A stretch of DNA of 46,102 bases from assembly GCA_949127735.1 (NCBI GenBank), contig CASBPX010000154.1, positions 1-46,102 of the forward strand, in the 5' to 3' direction. The notes below the pieces were generated by a model. That model had not been told where the DNA came from and did not search any database. It worked only from the letters and a program-made list of their open reading frames with translations. Made by a program: the position numbers and the translations under genes. Shown piece by piece: positions 32,307-41,854 of this stretch (positions are counted from its first letter, which is position 1; every line of letters starts with the position of its first letter). Origin of the DNA: Candidatus Obscuribacterales bacterium. Its GTDB lineage: Bacteria; Cyanobacteriota; Vampirovibrionia; Obscuribacterales; Obscuribacteraceae.

Positions 32307-35078
32307 TTATTTGCGGCCTTTAGTATGGGCAAGGCTCTTAATGTGTGCCGACATCTGGGTCAATTCTTCCAGTCGATCATCGCCGCCAAATCGATCTTCG
32401 CAATATATTTCCATAAACTGGCTAACCACGCCGGGCAGCTTATCAGGAATATAGGCACCGGTTTCGGCCAGCTCGGCAAAACGATCGCTCAATCGCAGAG
32501 TCAATTCGTCAGCGGTTTCGGTGGGATGTTTTAGCAATTCGTAACGCTTTAGTTCTGACAACACATCAAGGAAAATCAGAGTGGATGGTTTGTGTGTCTG
32601 CATGAAGTCTTTGAGTTGCGCTTCTTTACGCTGTCTCAAATAAAGGAATAAAACCGCCAGCAAAATCAAAGTAGCGATGGCCACCACGCTATATTTTAAA
32701 ACTTGCTGCATGGTTCCTTGATCAACAGTGCCAAGCATCGGCAGCTGCATCTTCTGGTTCTTGCTTTTGTCTGCGTCGAGATTCCAGAAATCGTTCTTCT
32801 TTTGTTCTTTATCTCCCTCTTTGCCTTGTTCGCCATTTTGTGAGCCGGCCGATTTCTTGTTTTTCCGCGAGGCTGCATAACTCTGTCCGAAGGGGTTGGC
32901 TAAGCCGCTCCTGATGAAACGGCTGAGAGCATTGCCGCCTTCTTCATGAGCCGGTAACTGGCCACCAGGGGTGGCATCAAACGGCACCCAGTTCCAGTAC
33001 GGCAAATAAATTTCAGCCCAGACGTGGCTGTTTTTGCCTTTGATTTCGTAATAACCTGTAGTTTTGTTCAGTTCACCTGGTGTAAAGCCTGTCACCAGGC
33101 GGGTAGGAATGCCCTGTGCGCGGCAAAGAAGAGTAAAAGCGGTGGCAAACTGGCGGCAGTCACCGCTTTTATTGACGAAGAGAAAATCTTCCGCCAAAGT
33201 ACCATCAGTTTTTTTCGCTGCGCTCTCCGCTTCGGTCTCCACACCGCTCTTTTCAGTAAAACTGGTGGTGCTGTACTTGTAGTTTTTGCGGAGATATTCA
33301 GCAATGCGATCGGCTTTTAAGAACCAGTTGCCTTCTACCCCGGTAATTTCTAAAGAGAGTTTACCGATTTTGTCTGAAGTGCCGTCACTGGCCCGGGCGA
33401 GGCAACTTTTTGCCAGTTTGATTTCATCGTCGCGTTCTTCACCCACTTGTTCAATAGTTTCAGGAGGCAACCGGCGCATTTGATCAAAGTCATAGACAGG
33501 TATTTGCGAAGTAACACTAAAGCTCGATCCTTGATTTAAGGCCTGAGGCAGTTTAATGGCACCATCACCGTCAATTTTGATTTCTTCGCGCGCATCTTTT
33601 TTATTGGCGCCAGCGCTTTCGCCTTTTATTTTGACCAGCTGTGGAATCCAGCTATGGGGCAATATATGGCCGAATATATTGTCTTTCTCAATGCGAAAAT
33701 CTTGTTTTACTTCCAGTGTGGGCAGATTTGGCGGCACGTAAACCGCGTCGCTTGCGGTGAGGTCATAGCCTAATTTATCCGCCGGACCATTGACGATATC
33801 TCTAGGATTAACCGGATAAGAGCGAGACCATGTCATGCCGTCAAAATTGTTTAGCGTATACCTTCTGATATATGTGGGCTGAGGTGAAGCGACTTTTAAA
33901 ACCACAGTCTCAAGCTGGGCGGCGCTGCCATCTAAGTCAACAGTTTCGCGCTCATGGGCTTCCTTGAGAGCTTTTTCCATGGCGGCCCGCTTCAGCGCTT
34001 CTGGATCTTTCGCGCCAGTTTTGCCTCCCAGGCCGGGTTGGCCGCGTTTCCCGTCTTTGCCGCCTGTGATGCCACCCGAGTGACCAGTGCCGTCGCCTGA
34101 TTGCGAGTCTAATTTTTCTTTGTCGGGCTGTGCACCGCTGGCGGTGCCATCTTCGCCGCCGCCTTTAACTGTATAGCTGGCGCCGCCTTGTGCTTTCGAG
34201 TCAGGTGCGCCGCCCCTTATAGATTGGCTGTGGCCACCTTTTCCCAGCTGGCCGCTTAAATTGGCCGATACAGGAAACCGCGCTCTGACAAAATTGTCTT
34301 TGAAAATATCAATTACCGAATCAATGCGCGGCATGCTGTTAAAAGCTAAGACACTGAGAAATGGCAATGCGAAAACTGGAATCAGCGCCGCCATGGAGGC
34401 CACGCGCAACCGCTTTACCATTTGTTCTACTTTAGGTGCGCCACCCGGAGCACCTGGATTACCTGGAGTACCACCACCAGCAGCTGTGGCCACTGCGCGC
34501 GACGGGCCTATTTCGTGCGAGCGCGAAGACGAATCATAAAAGAGCAGCAAACCGGCGAGAATGGTGTAAGTGAAAATGTAAAATCCGTACACCAGATCTT
34601 TGGCCATTCCTGCGAGGCAAGTTAACAAACCAAGGCCAATTAAGGCGGAGATGGAAAAGTCTGTGCGGCTGCGTAAGTCAAAGCAATGCAGGGCAAGCAA
34701 ACCGGTGAGCATGTGAATAAAGGCTCCCACAGCGGTTTGCGTGGCACTCGAGTAACCTGTGAAAAGTTCAAAAAAGAAGTTGGTAAAGAGCACCATGGTA
34801 GCAACAGTTGGAATGGTGCCAACCCAGACCGGACGATTGTCTCTATAAATGTACGCCAGGTAACTGCCCAAAATTGCAGTCAAAGAAAAAAGAAAAGTAG
34901 TTAGCGGTAAAGTCGGGACATAGCTGGCTGAAGCAAGGATCAGTAAAAGATTCATGATCATGGCCACGATTCTGATACCGAGCGATTGCTCCGCCCGTAC
35001 TTCTTTTTTCTTCTTTACCGGCGCAACTTTCTTAGGCTTAGCCGGTTTAGCAGCAGGGTTTTTCTTCAGGGTGTTCAC
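32307..35078 (-). CDS. TgpA-type membrane protein with transglutaminase-like domain
   Basis: A 923-residue protein in the style of TgpA (DUF3488 plus transglutaminase-like). After a Lys-rich cytoplasmic start come about six membrane helices (about residues 33-260), then a long exported part. The cysteine-protease-like core has Cys641 (SGDCRQFATAF), His685 (NSHVWAEIYLPYWNWVPFD) and Asp701 (DATPGG), the full triad. A further membrane helix (about 790-815) precedes a cytoplasmic tail (DUF4129-like position). Gly/Lys-rich linkers are typical. The ATG overlaps the DUF58 stop by four bases, so the genes are coupled. The substrate in cell-envelope metabolism is unknown. Confidence 0.88.
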   Translation of the reverse strand: MNTLKKNPAAKPAKPKKVAPVKKKKEVRAEQSLGIRIVAMIMNLLLILASASYVPTLPLTTFLFSLTAILGSYLAYIYRDNRPVWVGTIPTVATMVLFTNFFFELFTGYSSATQTAVGAFIHMLTGLLALHCFDLRSRTDFSISALIGLGLLTCLAGMAKDLVYGFYIFTYTILAGLLLFYDSSSRSHEIGPSRAVATAAGGGTPGNPGAPGGAPKVEQMVKRLRVASMAALIPVFALPFLSVLAFNSMPRIDSVIDIFKDNFVRARFPVSANLSGQLGKGGHSQSIRGGAPDSKAQGGASYTVKGGGEDGTASGAQPDKEKLDSQSGDGTGHSGGITGGKDGKRGQPGLGGKTGAKDPEALKRAAMEKALKEAHERETVDLDGSAAQLETVVLKVASPQPTYIRRYTLNNFDGMTWSRSYPVNPRDIVNGPADKLGYDLTASDAVYVPPNLPTLEVKQDFRIEKDNIFGHILPHSWIPQLVKIKGESAGANKKDAREEIKIDGDGAIKLPQALNQGSSFSVTSQIPVYDFDQMRRLPPETIEQVGEERDDEIKLAKSCLARASDGTSDKIGKLSLEITGVEGNWFLKADRIAEYLRKNYKYSTTSFTEKSGVETEAESAAKKTDGTLAEDFLFVNKSGDCRQFATAFTLLCRAQGIPTRLVTGFTPGELNKTTGYYEIKGKNSHVWAEIYLPYWNWVPFDATPGGQLPAHEEGGNALSRFIRSGLANPFGQSYAASRKNKKSAGSQNGEQGKEGDKEQKKNDFWNLDADKSKNQKMQLPMLGTVDQGTMQQVLKYSVVAIATLILLAVLFLYLRQRKEAQLKDFMQTHKPSTLIFLDVLSELKRYELLKHPTETADELTLRLSDRFAELAETGAYIPDKLPGVVSQFMEIYCEDRFGGDDRLEELTQMSAHIKSLAHTKGRK

Positions 35079-36748
35079 AGGTGCGGCATCTCCTCATATT
35101 CGGAGATTGTCGCCAGCACGCGGCCAGGAGGTGCGGAGCTGCCCGGCACCGCCGGCCCTTGCCTGCGGTCACCAGAGCCTAGCGCGTGCAGCGGGATGCG
35201 CGCCTTGTTAGACAAGGCATCATCTAGAGCGTCGCTTTCATTCTGCCTGTCAGAGTCTGCTTCGAGATACGCCCGCGACATAACCCAGACATCAACTTGT
35301 TTTGGTGAGGCTGCCGGAGGCGCCATCATCACTGTGCGGTCTTGCGGAACTTCAGCGGTTTCCATTCCGCTAATTTCGCCATTTCCGCTTTGATCTCCAC
35401 TTTGTTGGGCCACACTGGCCTGATAAGCTTCAAGCGCCTCGGCGCTTACGGCGGCGGGGCGAATCGTCAACAACGCTAAAGTTTCTGCGTCACCCACTCG
35501 AGGCACCTTTACCGAGTAATCGGGGCTGTCTACCGTCAATGCATCCACTCTAGCAAGAATTTGCGCAGCCCACCCGATACCAGGGGCAAGTGGCGGCAAT
35601 TCAGTAAGAATGGGCGGTAATTTATCGAGATCTTCGTCAAGGCTGGGAATAACAAAAAGCTCAGGCGAGCCACCCAGTTTGTAACCCAGTTGCAAAAGCG
35701 AAAGTGCCGTGGACACAGCCAGCTCAAATTGATCTTCACTTTGCCAGGCAGAAGTTAAATCGAGCAGTACATCAAAGCCGGGCAAACCTTCTGATTCAAA
35801 TTCGCGAATCATTAGTTTGCCGGTACGAGCACTGGTGGGCCAGTGAATTAAACGTGGGCTGTCACCCTGGCGAAACTCGCGCAGAGAGCGTACCGAAGAC
35901 GAAGAGAGCGCGGCAATCGGCCTTGATGATGAGAAAAATAAAGCGGAGTCGCCCACTGCCCTTAGTCGAAATAGAAAATTTCCTTCAACACTATCGGTGC
36001 GGGGGAAAACGATCATTTGCGGCGCACTGCCGGTGGTGCGAGCAGCATCTGCGGCTTGGATGCTAGTATAAGCCGCCGTTTGACTGTGTCTTTCTTCAGT
36101 GAAGCGAGTTGTGAGGGGATAACTTTTTACCCACCAGGCCAGTCCGAAAGGATAGCAGGAATATATTTCAATTGATTGCAGGCTGTAAATTCCCCGCCGC
36201 AATTTAGGCGTTTGCGCCACTACCCAGGCTTCTTTTGTTAGCTGTTCCACCATAATTGAGCGCAGCATATTTTCTTTTTCGCCCTGGCGCGTCAATTTAA
36301 TTTTCACCAGCAGCCATTTGATCGGAAAGAGTTTGGCTAAAGGCCCCCACCAGTTTTTTCGTACCACTTTAACCCGCAAATTCAGCCGTTCTTTAGACAC
36401 TGCTTCTTTGGGCAGACTGAACTGCACATTGGTTTCTAAAACTTGCATGAGCGGAATGAAGACGCCCAGAGCCAGCGCTGAAACGGCGATTGCGGTAAGC
36501 AAGTAAATATACTCGCTGCCGGTTTCACCGGCGAAAATATACAGCACCGCAATTATTGTGACGACCACAAAAAATCGCTCTTCCACCACCAGCTTCAAGT
36601 GAGTGCTGGTGAATGGAATAGTCAGTCTAATTCCTTTCAGGCCACTATCTTCTTCTACCGCCCGAGCGCGTTTTTCTGCCTCGGGGCCGGTAGCGAACCT
36701 AAACCGGAACGGGGACTTCTTCGAGGATTCTTTCAATAAGTTGAGCAT
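35075..36748 (-). CDS. DUF58-domain membrane protein
   Basis: A 557-residue protein with two membrane helices at about residues 60-105 and a DUF58 region with the family signature REFRQGDSPRLIHWPTSARTGKL (about residues 290-312). DUF58 proteins are almost always encoded beside a MoxR ATPase and often a transglutaminase-like protein, as here; they are thought to have a von Willebrand A-like fold that the MoxR ATPase remodels. The C-terminal 150 residues are Ala/Ser/Pro-rich and look disordered. Its start overlaps the MoxR stop by 50 bases, indicating tight coupling, and its stop overlaps the TgpA start by four bases. Confidence 0.9.
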   Translation of the reverse strand: MLNLLKESSKKSPFRFRFATGPEAEKRARAVEEDSGLKGIRLTIPFTSTHLKLVVEERFFVVVTIIAVLYIFAGETGSEYIYLLTAIAVSALALGVFIPLMQVLETNVQFSLPKEAVSKERLNLRVKVVRKNWWGPLAKLFPIKWLLVKIKLTRQGEKENMLRSIMVEQLTKEAWVVAQTPKLRRGIYSLQSIEIYSCYPFGLAWWVKSYPLTTRFTEERHSQTAAYTSIQAADAARTTGSAPQMIVFPRTDSVEGNFLFRLRAVGDSALFFSSSRPIAALSSSSVRSLREFRQGDSPRLIHWPTSARTGKLMIREFESEGLPGFDVLLDLTSAWQSEDQFELAVSTALSLLQLGYKLGGSPELFVIPSLDEDLDKLPPILTELPPLAPGIGWAAQILARVDALTVDSPDYSVKVPRVGDAETLALLTIRPAAVSAEALEAYQASVAQQSGDQSGNGEISGMETAEVPQDRTVMMAPPAASPKQVDVWVMSRAYLEADSDRQNESDALDDALSNKARIPLHALGSGDRRQGPAVPGSSAPPGRVLATISEYEEMPHL

Positions 36749-37682
36749 GACTAACCCGGTTGTCTCTTACCTTGGGAATGATTCTGTGCCCCAACACATA
36801 CGGCGCCAACAGTTTTACATCGTCAGGCTTGACGTAATGGCGACCGTCAACAAGCGCGGCCGACTGTGCCGCCCGCATCAACAACTGGCTGCCCCGGGGG
36901 CTGACCCCGAGCACAATTGATGGATGCTTGCGAGTGGCTCCCACAATAGAGACTATGTAATTTTTGATTGATTGATCAACCACGATTGTTTTGACGACAT
37001 GCTTTGCTTCGAGCACTTCATCTTCCGTCAAAACCGCTTCCACTGTGAAAGATGCTTCGTTGAGGGTTTTATCGAGAATTTCAACTTCTTGCCTGGGAGT
37101 TGGATAACCGAGCGATAGCGAAATCATAAATCGGTCTAGCTGGGCTTCAGGCAGTGGAAAGGTGCCGTGATATTCAATTGGGTTTTCTGTGGCGATGACG
37201 AAAAACAGGTCGGGCAATCTGCGGGTTGCACCATCTGTGGTGACCTGGTTTTCTTCCATCGCTTCCAGCAAACTTGACTGTGTTCGCGGAGTAGCGCGGT
37301 TAATTTCATCGGCTAGGAGAATGTTTGTAAAAATCGGCCCGGGCATGAATTTGAAAACGCCCTCTTTCGCTTCGAATATGCTGACGCCACTTATGTCTGA
37401 TGGCAGAAGGTCGGGAGTACACTGAATACGCTTAAACTTGGCATGCACCGACAGGGCCAGGGTTTTTGCCAGCAAGGTTTTACCCACGCCCGGTACGTCT
37501 TCAATCAGTGCGTGGCCACCGGCCAACAAAGTCACAACTGAAAGTTTGGTGGCATGTTCTTGCCCCACCAGCACACCGTTAATGTTGTCGAGCAAAAGTT
37601 TTACTTTGGGTGCCAGGGCCTGAACCATAAAGGCTGGACTACTCGATTCTTTAATCTGAACGTCTTCGAAGTCGGACCTCAA
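36699..37682 (-). CDS. MoxR-family AAA ATPase
   Basis: A 327-residue cytoplasmic ATPase with Walker A EDVPGVGKTLLAKTL (about residues 60-74), Walker B LLADEINRATPRTQSSLLEAM and sensor 1 FFVIATENPIEYHGTFPLPEAQLDRF, all matching MoxR. These ATPases act as chaperones that activate or assemble the adjacent DUF58 protein. It is the first gene of a three-gene operon (MoxR, DUF58, TgpA), joined by overlaps. Before it, a 160-base gap is shared divergently with glyQ. Confidence 0.95.
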   Translation of the reverse strand: MRSDFEDVQIKESSSPAFMVQALAPKVKLLLDNINGVLVGQEHATKLSVVTLLAGGHALIEDVPGVGKTLLAKTLALSVHAKFKRIQCTPDLLPSDISGVSIFEAKEGVFKFMPGPIFTNILLADEINRATPRTQSSLLEAMEENQVTTDGATRRLPDLFFVIATENPIEYHGTFPLPEAQLDRFMISLSLGYPTPRQEVEILDKTLNEASFTVEAVLTEDEVLEAKHVVKTIVVDQSIKNYIVSIVGATRKHPSIVLGVSPRGSQLLMRAAQSAALVDGRHYVKPDDVKLLAPYVLGHRIIPKVRDNRVSHAQLIERILEEVPVPV

Positions 37683-37842
37683 TGTGCATATCCTCTATTA
37701 GTGATGAACTTTACTAGTGATGACCTATTCTAATGGTAATGGCGTCAATCGTAACCACTTAACCGCTGATTGGCGTTGCCAATATTTGCCCTATCTCTTG
37801 ACGTGTTAGACTTAAAAGCCGCATGAATAGAGGAACTTCGCT

Positions 37843-38790
37843 ATGGCTCTCACTTTCCAACAGGTCATCCATACTCTCAATAGTTTTTGGGACAGTCATG
37901 GCTGCGTTGTAATGCAGGCTTTTGACCTGGAGAAAGGCGCGTCGACCATGAGCCCCGGCACCTTTCTGCGCGTGCTTGGCCCTGAGCCCTGGAAGATGGC
38001 TTGCGCCGACCCTTGCCGCCGTCCCACTGATGGCCGCTATGGCGACAATCCCAATCGTTTGCAGCACTATTTTCAATATCAGGTGATCCTCAAACCCTCT
38101 CCTGACAATGTTCAAGAGATTTATCTGGAAAGTTTGAAACAGCTTGGTATTAATCCACTCGAGCATGACATCCGTTTTGTCGAAGATAACTGGGAATCGC
38201 CCACGCTGGGCGCCTGGGGCGTTGGCTGGGAAGTTTGGTTGGACGGTCTGGAGATTTCGCAGTTCACTTATTTTCAGCAAGCGGGTGGCCTGGAAGTGCG
38301 GCCGGTTGCCGCTGAAATTACATATGGCCTTGAGCGCCTTTCTATGTATCTGCAAAACGTGGACAGCGTTTATCAGCTTAAGTGGAATGACAATGTCACT
38401 TATGGCGAGCTTTATCACTTAAATGAAGTGCAGCAGTCTGGCTACAATTTTGAGCAGAGCGATCCTGAAATGCTGCAAACGCTCTTTAATCTGGCAGAGA
38501 AAGAGGCACTGCGCTTGCTCGATAATTCAGCAAAAGGCAAGGTTAAGCTTGTGCTGCCGGCTTACGAGCAAATTCTCAAATGTTCGCACGCCTTTAATTT
38601 GCTTGATGCACGCGGAGTGCTTGGTCGCGACGAGCGCATGGCCAATATTTTGCGTATTCGCAAGCTGTCAGAGCGAGTGGCGCGCGGCTACCTCGAGCAG
38701 AGAATTGAACTGGGATTTCCGCTCATGGCCGAAGAATTACGGCAAGATGCGGTCAACAGCTATAGAGAGCGCTATCTCGCGGTCAAGTAG
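37843..38790 (+). CDS. glyQ: glycine--tRNA ligase alpha subunit
   Basis: The catalytic subunit of the bacterial alpha2-beta2 glycyl-tRNA synthetase charges tRNA-Gly in the cytoplasm. The 315-residue length fits, and the opening [21 protein letters not shown] is nearly invariant in the family. Class II motifs are represented by [34 protein letters not shown] and [18 protein letters not shown]. The partner glyS (beta subunit) is not downstream as in many bacteria, so it must be elsewhere. It is divergent from the MoxR operon. Confidence 0.97.
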   Translation: MALTFQQVIHTLNSFWDSHGCVVMQAFDLEKGASTMSPGTFLRVLGPEPWKMACADPCRRPTDGRYGDNPNRLQHYFQYQVILKPSPDNVQEIYLESLKQLGINPLEHDIRFVEDNWESPTLGAWGVGWEVWLDGLEISQFTYFQQAGGLEVRPVAAEITYGLERLSMYLQNVDSVYQLKWNDNVTYGELYHLNEVQQSGYNFEQSDPEMLQTLFNLAEKEALRLLDNSAKGKVKLVLPAYEQILKCSHAFNLLDARGVLGRDERMANILRIRKLSERVARGYLEQRIELGFPLMAEELRQDAVNSYRERYLAVK

Positions 38791-38847
38791 ATATGGGCGT
38801 TTGGCCGGGTGGCGGCTTGCTGTATGTTGCCTGGATATATCACAAAC

Positions 38848-38870
38848 GCGCTTTGCAAGCGGCAAAGCGC
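38848..38870 (+). repeat. perfect 9-bp hairpin in the glyQ 3' region
   Basis: GCGCTTTGC pairs with GCAAAGCGC around a 5-base loop 57 bases after the glyQ stop. No strong T-run follows, so a terminator role is uncertain. The rest of the 248-base gap to 39038 shows nothing else convincing. Confidence 0.5.
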
Positions 38871-39038
38871 ATGATCTTATTTGCATAGCGGTGAAATTCG
38901 TAGTAGAAATGGGTATATGTTAGCTAAGTGTAAAAAACTTGGTAATCCTATTTTAAACCTGTTACTAGTCTTTCCTTAGCAGCCGCAATTATTTCCGAAC
39001 TTGTTTTCTTTTGCTTTGTCCCAGGGGTAACACTTAAA

Positions 39039-40850
39039 TTGAAGAGCTCGCTCACTTCTATGCTTTTAAGCCTGGTGGCTTTATCTGGCTCAGTTAGTCT
39101 GACTTTGCCAGCGGCCCAGGCTCAGCGTGAAGTGGTGGCAATGGGAATTCCGCGTCTCGGAGCAACTAGGCTTGGCTCTGTGGCTCCGGCTAACCTTAAT
39201 CAGGGCGCAAAAAATCGCGCAAAATATAGCATTATCCGCTCTCGAATCGCGGGTTCAGCAGGCACCGACAAGCGCTCTAAAATTCAGCGTGGTGCTTACA
39301 CAAAACTCGAGTGGTGGAAAGCTAAAGAAGCTGCTGCTGCTGCCGCCGCCGCTAAAAAATCGGTACAAAACCTACCGGTGGCCAAGCCAGTTCATGTCAG
39401 TGTGCCGTTTGCTGCGTCATCTACGAGAACAATTGGACCTGGTGTTATATATAAGGTATACGCAGGCAAAACTCGCATCAATTTAATTGATGTGAATATG
39501 TCGGTGTCGCCACTGATGGTGCGCCCTGTGCCTGCCTCTTCGACTTTTCATGCCTTGAAAGACGTGCACGATCATGTGCGCGATTCGGGTGCTATTGCTG
39601 CCATAAACGCCAATTATTTTAAAGGGAATGGCACACCACTCGGCACTTTGATGCTTGATGGGGAGTGGCTCTCCGGCCCACTTTATAGCCGTGTGGCCTT
39701 AGGGTTTACCGACGGAGGTTATGCCCGCATTGCCAGAGTTGGCTTGCATGGCATTTTGCACACTTCTATTGTCGGCAATGAATCGCTCTGGATTAACAAT
39801 GTCAATCAGCCCCGGAGCTCCGGCTCTCACTGCGTTCTTTATACCAGGCGCTGGGGAGAGCGCGTTTCACTACCCTATGACGGCACACTGATTGCAGTTG
39901 ATAGCAGCGGCGAAGTAATTGATAGCCACCCCAGATCAATTGCCATTCCTTATGGCGGCTTTGTCCTGGCTGATTCTAAAAAGAGTGCTGTAGCTGTGCT
40001 CAGTCGCGGTGACAAGGTCAATGTCACCTGGAGTATTACTCCAAAAGAGTGGCACGATGTTACTCAGGCCATAAGCGGCGGCCCACTTTTACTGAAAAAT
40101 GGCAAGATTGCTTTTGATTTGAAAGGCGAGAAGTTTCCAGCCAGTTGGACCGGCAGCAAAATCACCCGCCGCACGGCTTGTGGTATCACCAACGATGACC
40201 ACTTGCTGATGGCGACCTTCGAAGGGCCGCACACACTCTATGATGTGGCTAAATTCTTCCAGAGAAATAATTGCAGTGAAGCTCTCAATTTAGATGGCGG
40301 CGGTTCAACAACTATGGTCGTGAACGGCACCACGGTGACTCGCAATGCCACTGCTTCGCAAAGACGTGTGGCTGTTGCTCTTGGTTTATTCTCCGAAGAA
40401 AAAGCAAAAAACTTAGCTGCTAATTCGCAGTCTAGCGGCTATCGTCCGCAAGGCGATATATCGTCGCTAATTCAGCCGAACCGCTTGGCCAGTCAATCTG
40501 TGCAAGAAGCGGGGGCGCAGTTGTCTGAGCTTACTCCGATAGCAGCAAAAAATCTTCCTGAAGTTGCGGTGAGCGCCATAAGCGAAAAGGTTGCCAGCGC
40601 TCCTTATGTCGCTCCTGTTGAAGCTGACGCTCAAGTCAGCGATTCTTCCAGTAATTCATTCACCGTCGGGCAAATCGAAGCACCTGTAGCGCGGGCTGAG
40701 AAGGCTGCCATCAAGTCGGTTGATAGCTCTGCTGCACCTTCAATTAATAAAAAATCTGCCTCCGTGAAAGCGAAAACAGACGAGCCTAAATCTGGTAAAT
40801 TGAAACCTGATTTCGGCAAGCGTCTTATCAAGGGGCTGTTCGGCCGCTAA
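39039..40850 (+). CDS. secreted phosphodiester-glycosidase-like (NAGPA/DUF2233) protein
   Basis: A 603-residue exported protein. The signal peptide is at residues 1-29 (hydrophobic core SMLLSLVALSGSVSLTLP, cut after AQA). The NAGPA-type domain spans about residues 130-450 with GAIAAINANYFKGNGTPLGTL, QAISGGPLLLKNG and the hallmark LNLDGGGSTTMVVNG, as in uncovering enzymes that cleave sugar phosphodiesters. A low-complexity tail rich in Ala, Ser and Lys follows. TTG at 39039 puts positive charge before the hydrophobic core; ATG 39060 is an alternative that shortens the signal. It lies 32 bases before glucokinase, so the two may share a transcript. The substrate is unknown. Confidence 0.85.
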   Translation: MKSSLTSMLLSLVALSGSVSLTLPAAQAQREVVAMGIPRLGATRLGSVAPANLNQGAKNRAKYSIIRSRIAGSAGTDKRSKIQRGAYTKLEWWKAKEAAAAAAAAKKSVQNLPVAKPVHVSVPFAASSTRTIGPGVIYKVYAGKTRINLIDVNMSVSPLMVRPVPASSTFHALKDVHDHVRDSGAIAAINANYFKGNGTPLGTLMLDGEWLSGPLYSRVALGFTDGGYARIARVGLHGILHTSIVGNESLWINNVNQPRSSGSHCVLYTRRWGERVSLPYDGTLIAVDSSGEVIDSHPRSIAIPYGGFVLADSKKSAVAVLSRGDKVNVTWSITPKEWHDVTQAISGGPLLLKNGKIAFDLKGEKFPASWTGSKITRRTACGITNDDHLLMATFEGPHTLYDVAKFFQRNNCSEALNLDGGGSTTMVVNGTTVTRNATASQRRVAVALGLFSEEKAKNLAANSQSSGYRPQGDISSLIQPNRLASQSVQEAGAQLSELTPIAAKNLPEVAVSAISEKVASAPYVAPVEADAQVSDSSSNSFTVGQIEAPVARAEKAAIKSVDSSAAPSINKKSASVKAKTDEPKSGKLKPDFGKRLIKGLFGR

Positions 40851-40882
40851 ATTAATAACAGACTCGATGCTGTGAGGAATTT

Positions 40883-41839
40883 GTGGCTGAAAAATTTGCA
40901 GTCGGTGTAGACCTTGGGGGCACCAAAATTATGGCCGGCGTGGTTAACCTGGCCACGGGGCGGTTAATGGCGTCGGCTAAGAAAAAAACTCGTGTAGTGG
41001 CCGATGGCCAAGACCTGGTGAAGCGAATTGCTGCAGTTGTAGACGAAGCTATACGTGACGCCGGCATCGAGACGAAAAAGCTGGCTGGTATCGGTATTGG
41101 TGCCGCCGGTATGGTTGATAGGGAAAAAGGCATACTGTTGGCGTCCGCTAACATTGGTGCTAATGATGTTAACATCGCCGAACCTTTGCGCGATCAGTTC
41201 GGAATGAACGTCAAATTAGGCAACGATGTCGAAGTTGCCACCATCGGTGAGCTGGCTTTTGGTGCCGGTCGCGAGTGCCATAACTTTATTTGTTTATTCG
41301 TTGGCACAGGGATTGGCTCAGGTATTGTTTATCAAGGCGAAATTCTACGTGGCTATACAGGTACGGCTGGTGAAGTGGGGCACATCGTTGTAGTGGCTGA
41401 CGGCCGTGATTGCGGTTGCGGTAATTTTGGTTGCCTTGAAACTTACGCATCACGCACTGCCATTGCCAGAAACTGCATGTACGACATAAATCGCGGATTC
41501 GATTCGGTATTGCGCGATAAAATTGACCCGACTAAGGGCGGTTTACGTTCTAAAGCGATTGCTCAAGCAATTGAAATGGGTGATCTGGTGGCAACAAGAG
41601 CGGTTGACCATGCGGCTTGCATGATGGGTATCGGACTCGCCACTCTGGTAAATTTCTACAATCCGCAGCGCATTATTTTGGGTGGTGGATTGATCGAAGC
41701 AGTGCCTGTTTATTTTGACAAGGCGGAAGCTGAAGCAAGACGTCGGTCTTTGCGTATTCCATCGCACAAAACCGAATTTGTTCGCGCGGAGCTCGGTGAT
41801 TATGCCGGTACTATTGGGGCTGCGCTGCTGATTCGGTGA
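40883..41839 (+). CDS. ROK-family glucokinase
   Basis: A 318-residue sugar kinase that phosphorylates glucose (or a close analogue) with ATP. The ATP site VGVDLGGTKI is at the start, the substrate/catalytic region includes GNDVEVATIGELAFGAG, and the zinc-binding CGCGNFGCLETYAS is intact, as in ROK glucokinases. GTG 40883 with GAGG before it fits as the start. The gene is in the forward run after the phosphodiester-glycosidase-like gene, which could release sugar for it; this link is inferred from proximity only. The HTTM gene begins 15 bases after its stop. Confidence 0.92.
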   Translation: MAEKFAVGVDLGGTKIMAGVVNLATGRLMASAKKKTRVVADGQDLVKRIAAVVDEAIRDAGIETKKLAGIGIGAAGMVDREKGILLASANIGANDVNIAEPLRDQFGMNVKLGNDVEVATIGELAFGAGRECHNFICLFVGTGIGSGIVYQGEILRGYTGTAGEVGHIVVVADGRDCGCGNFGCLETYASRTAIARNCMYDINRGFDSVLRDKIDPTKGGLRSKAIAQAIEMGDLVATRAVDHAACMMGIGLATLVNFYNPQRIILGGGLIEAVPVYFDKAEAEARRRSLRIPSHKTEFVRAELGDYAGTIGAALLIR

Positions 41840-41854
41840 TTTAAAAGCGACTGA

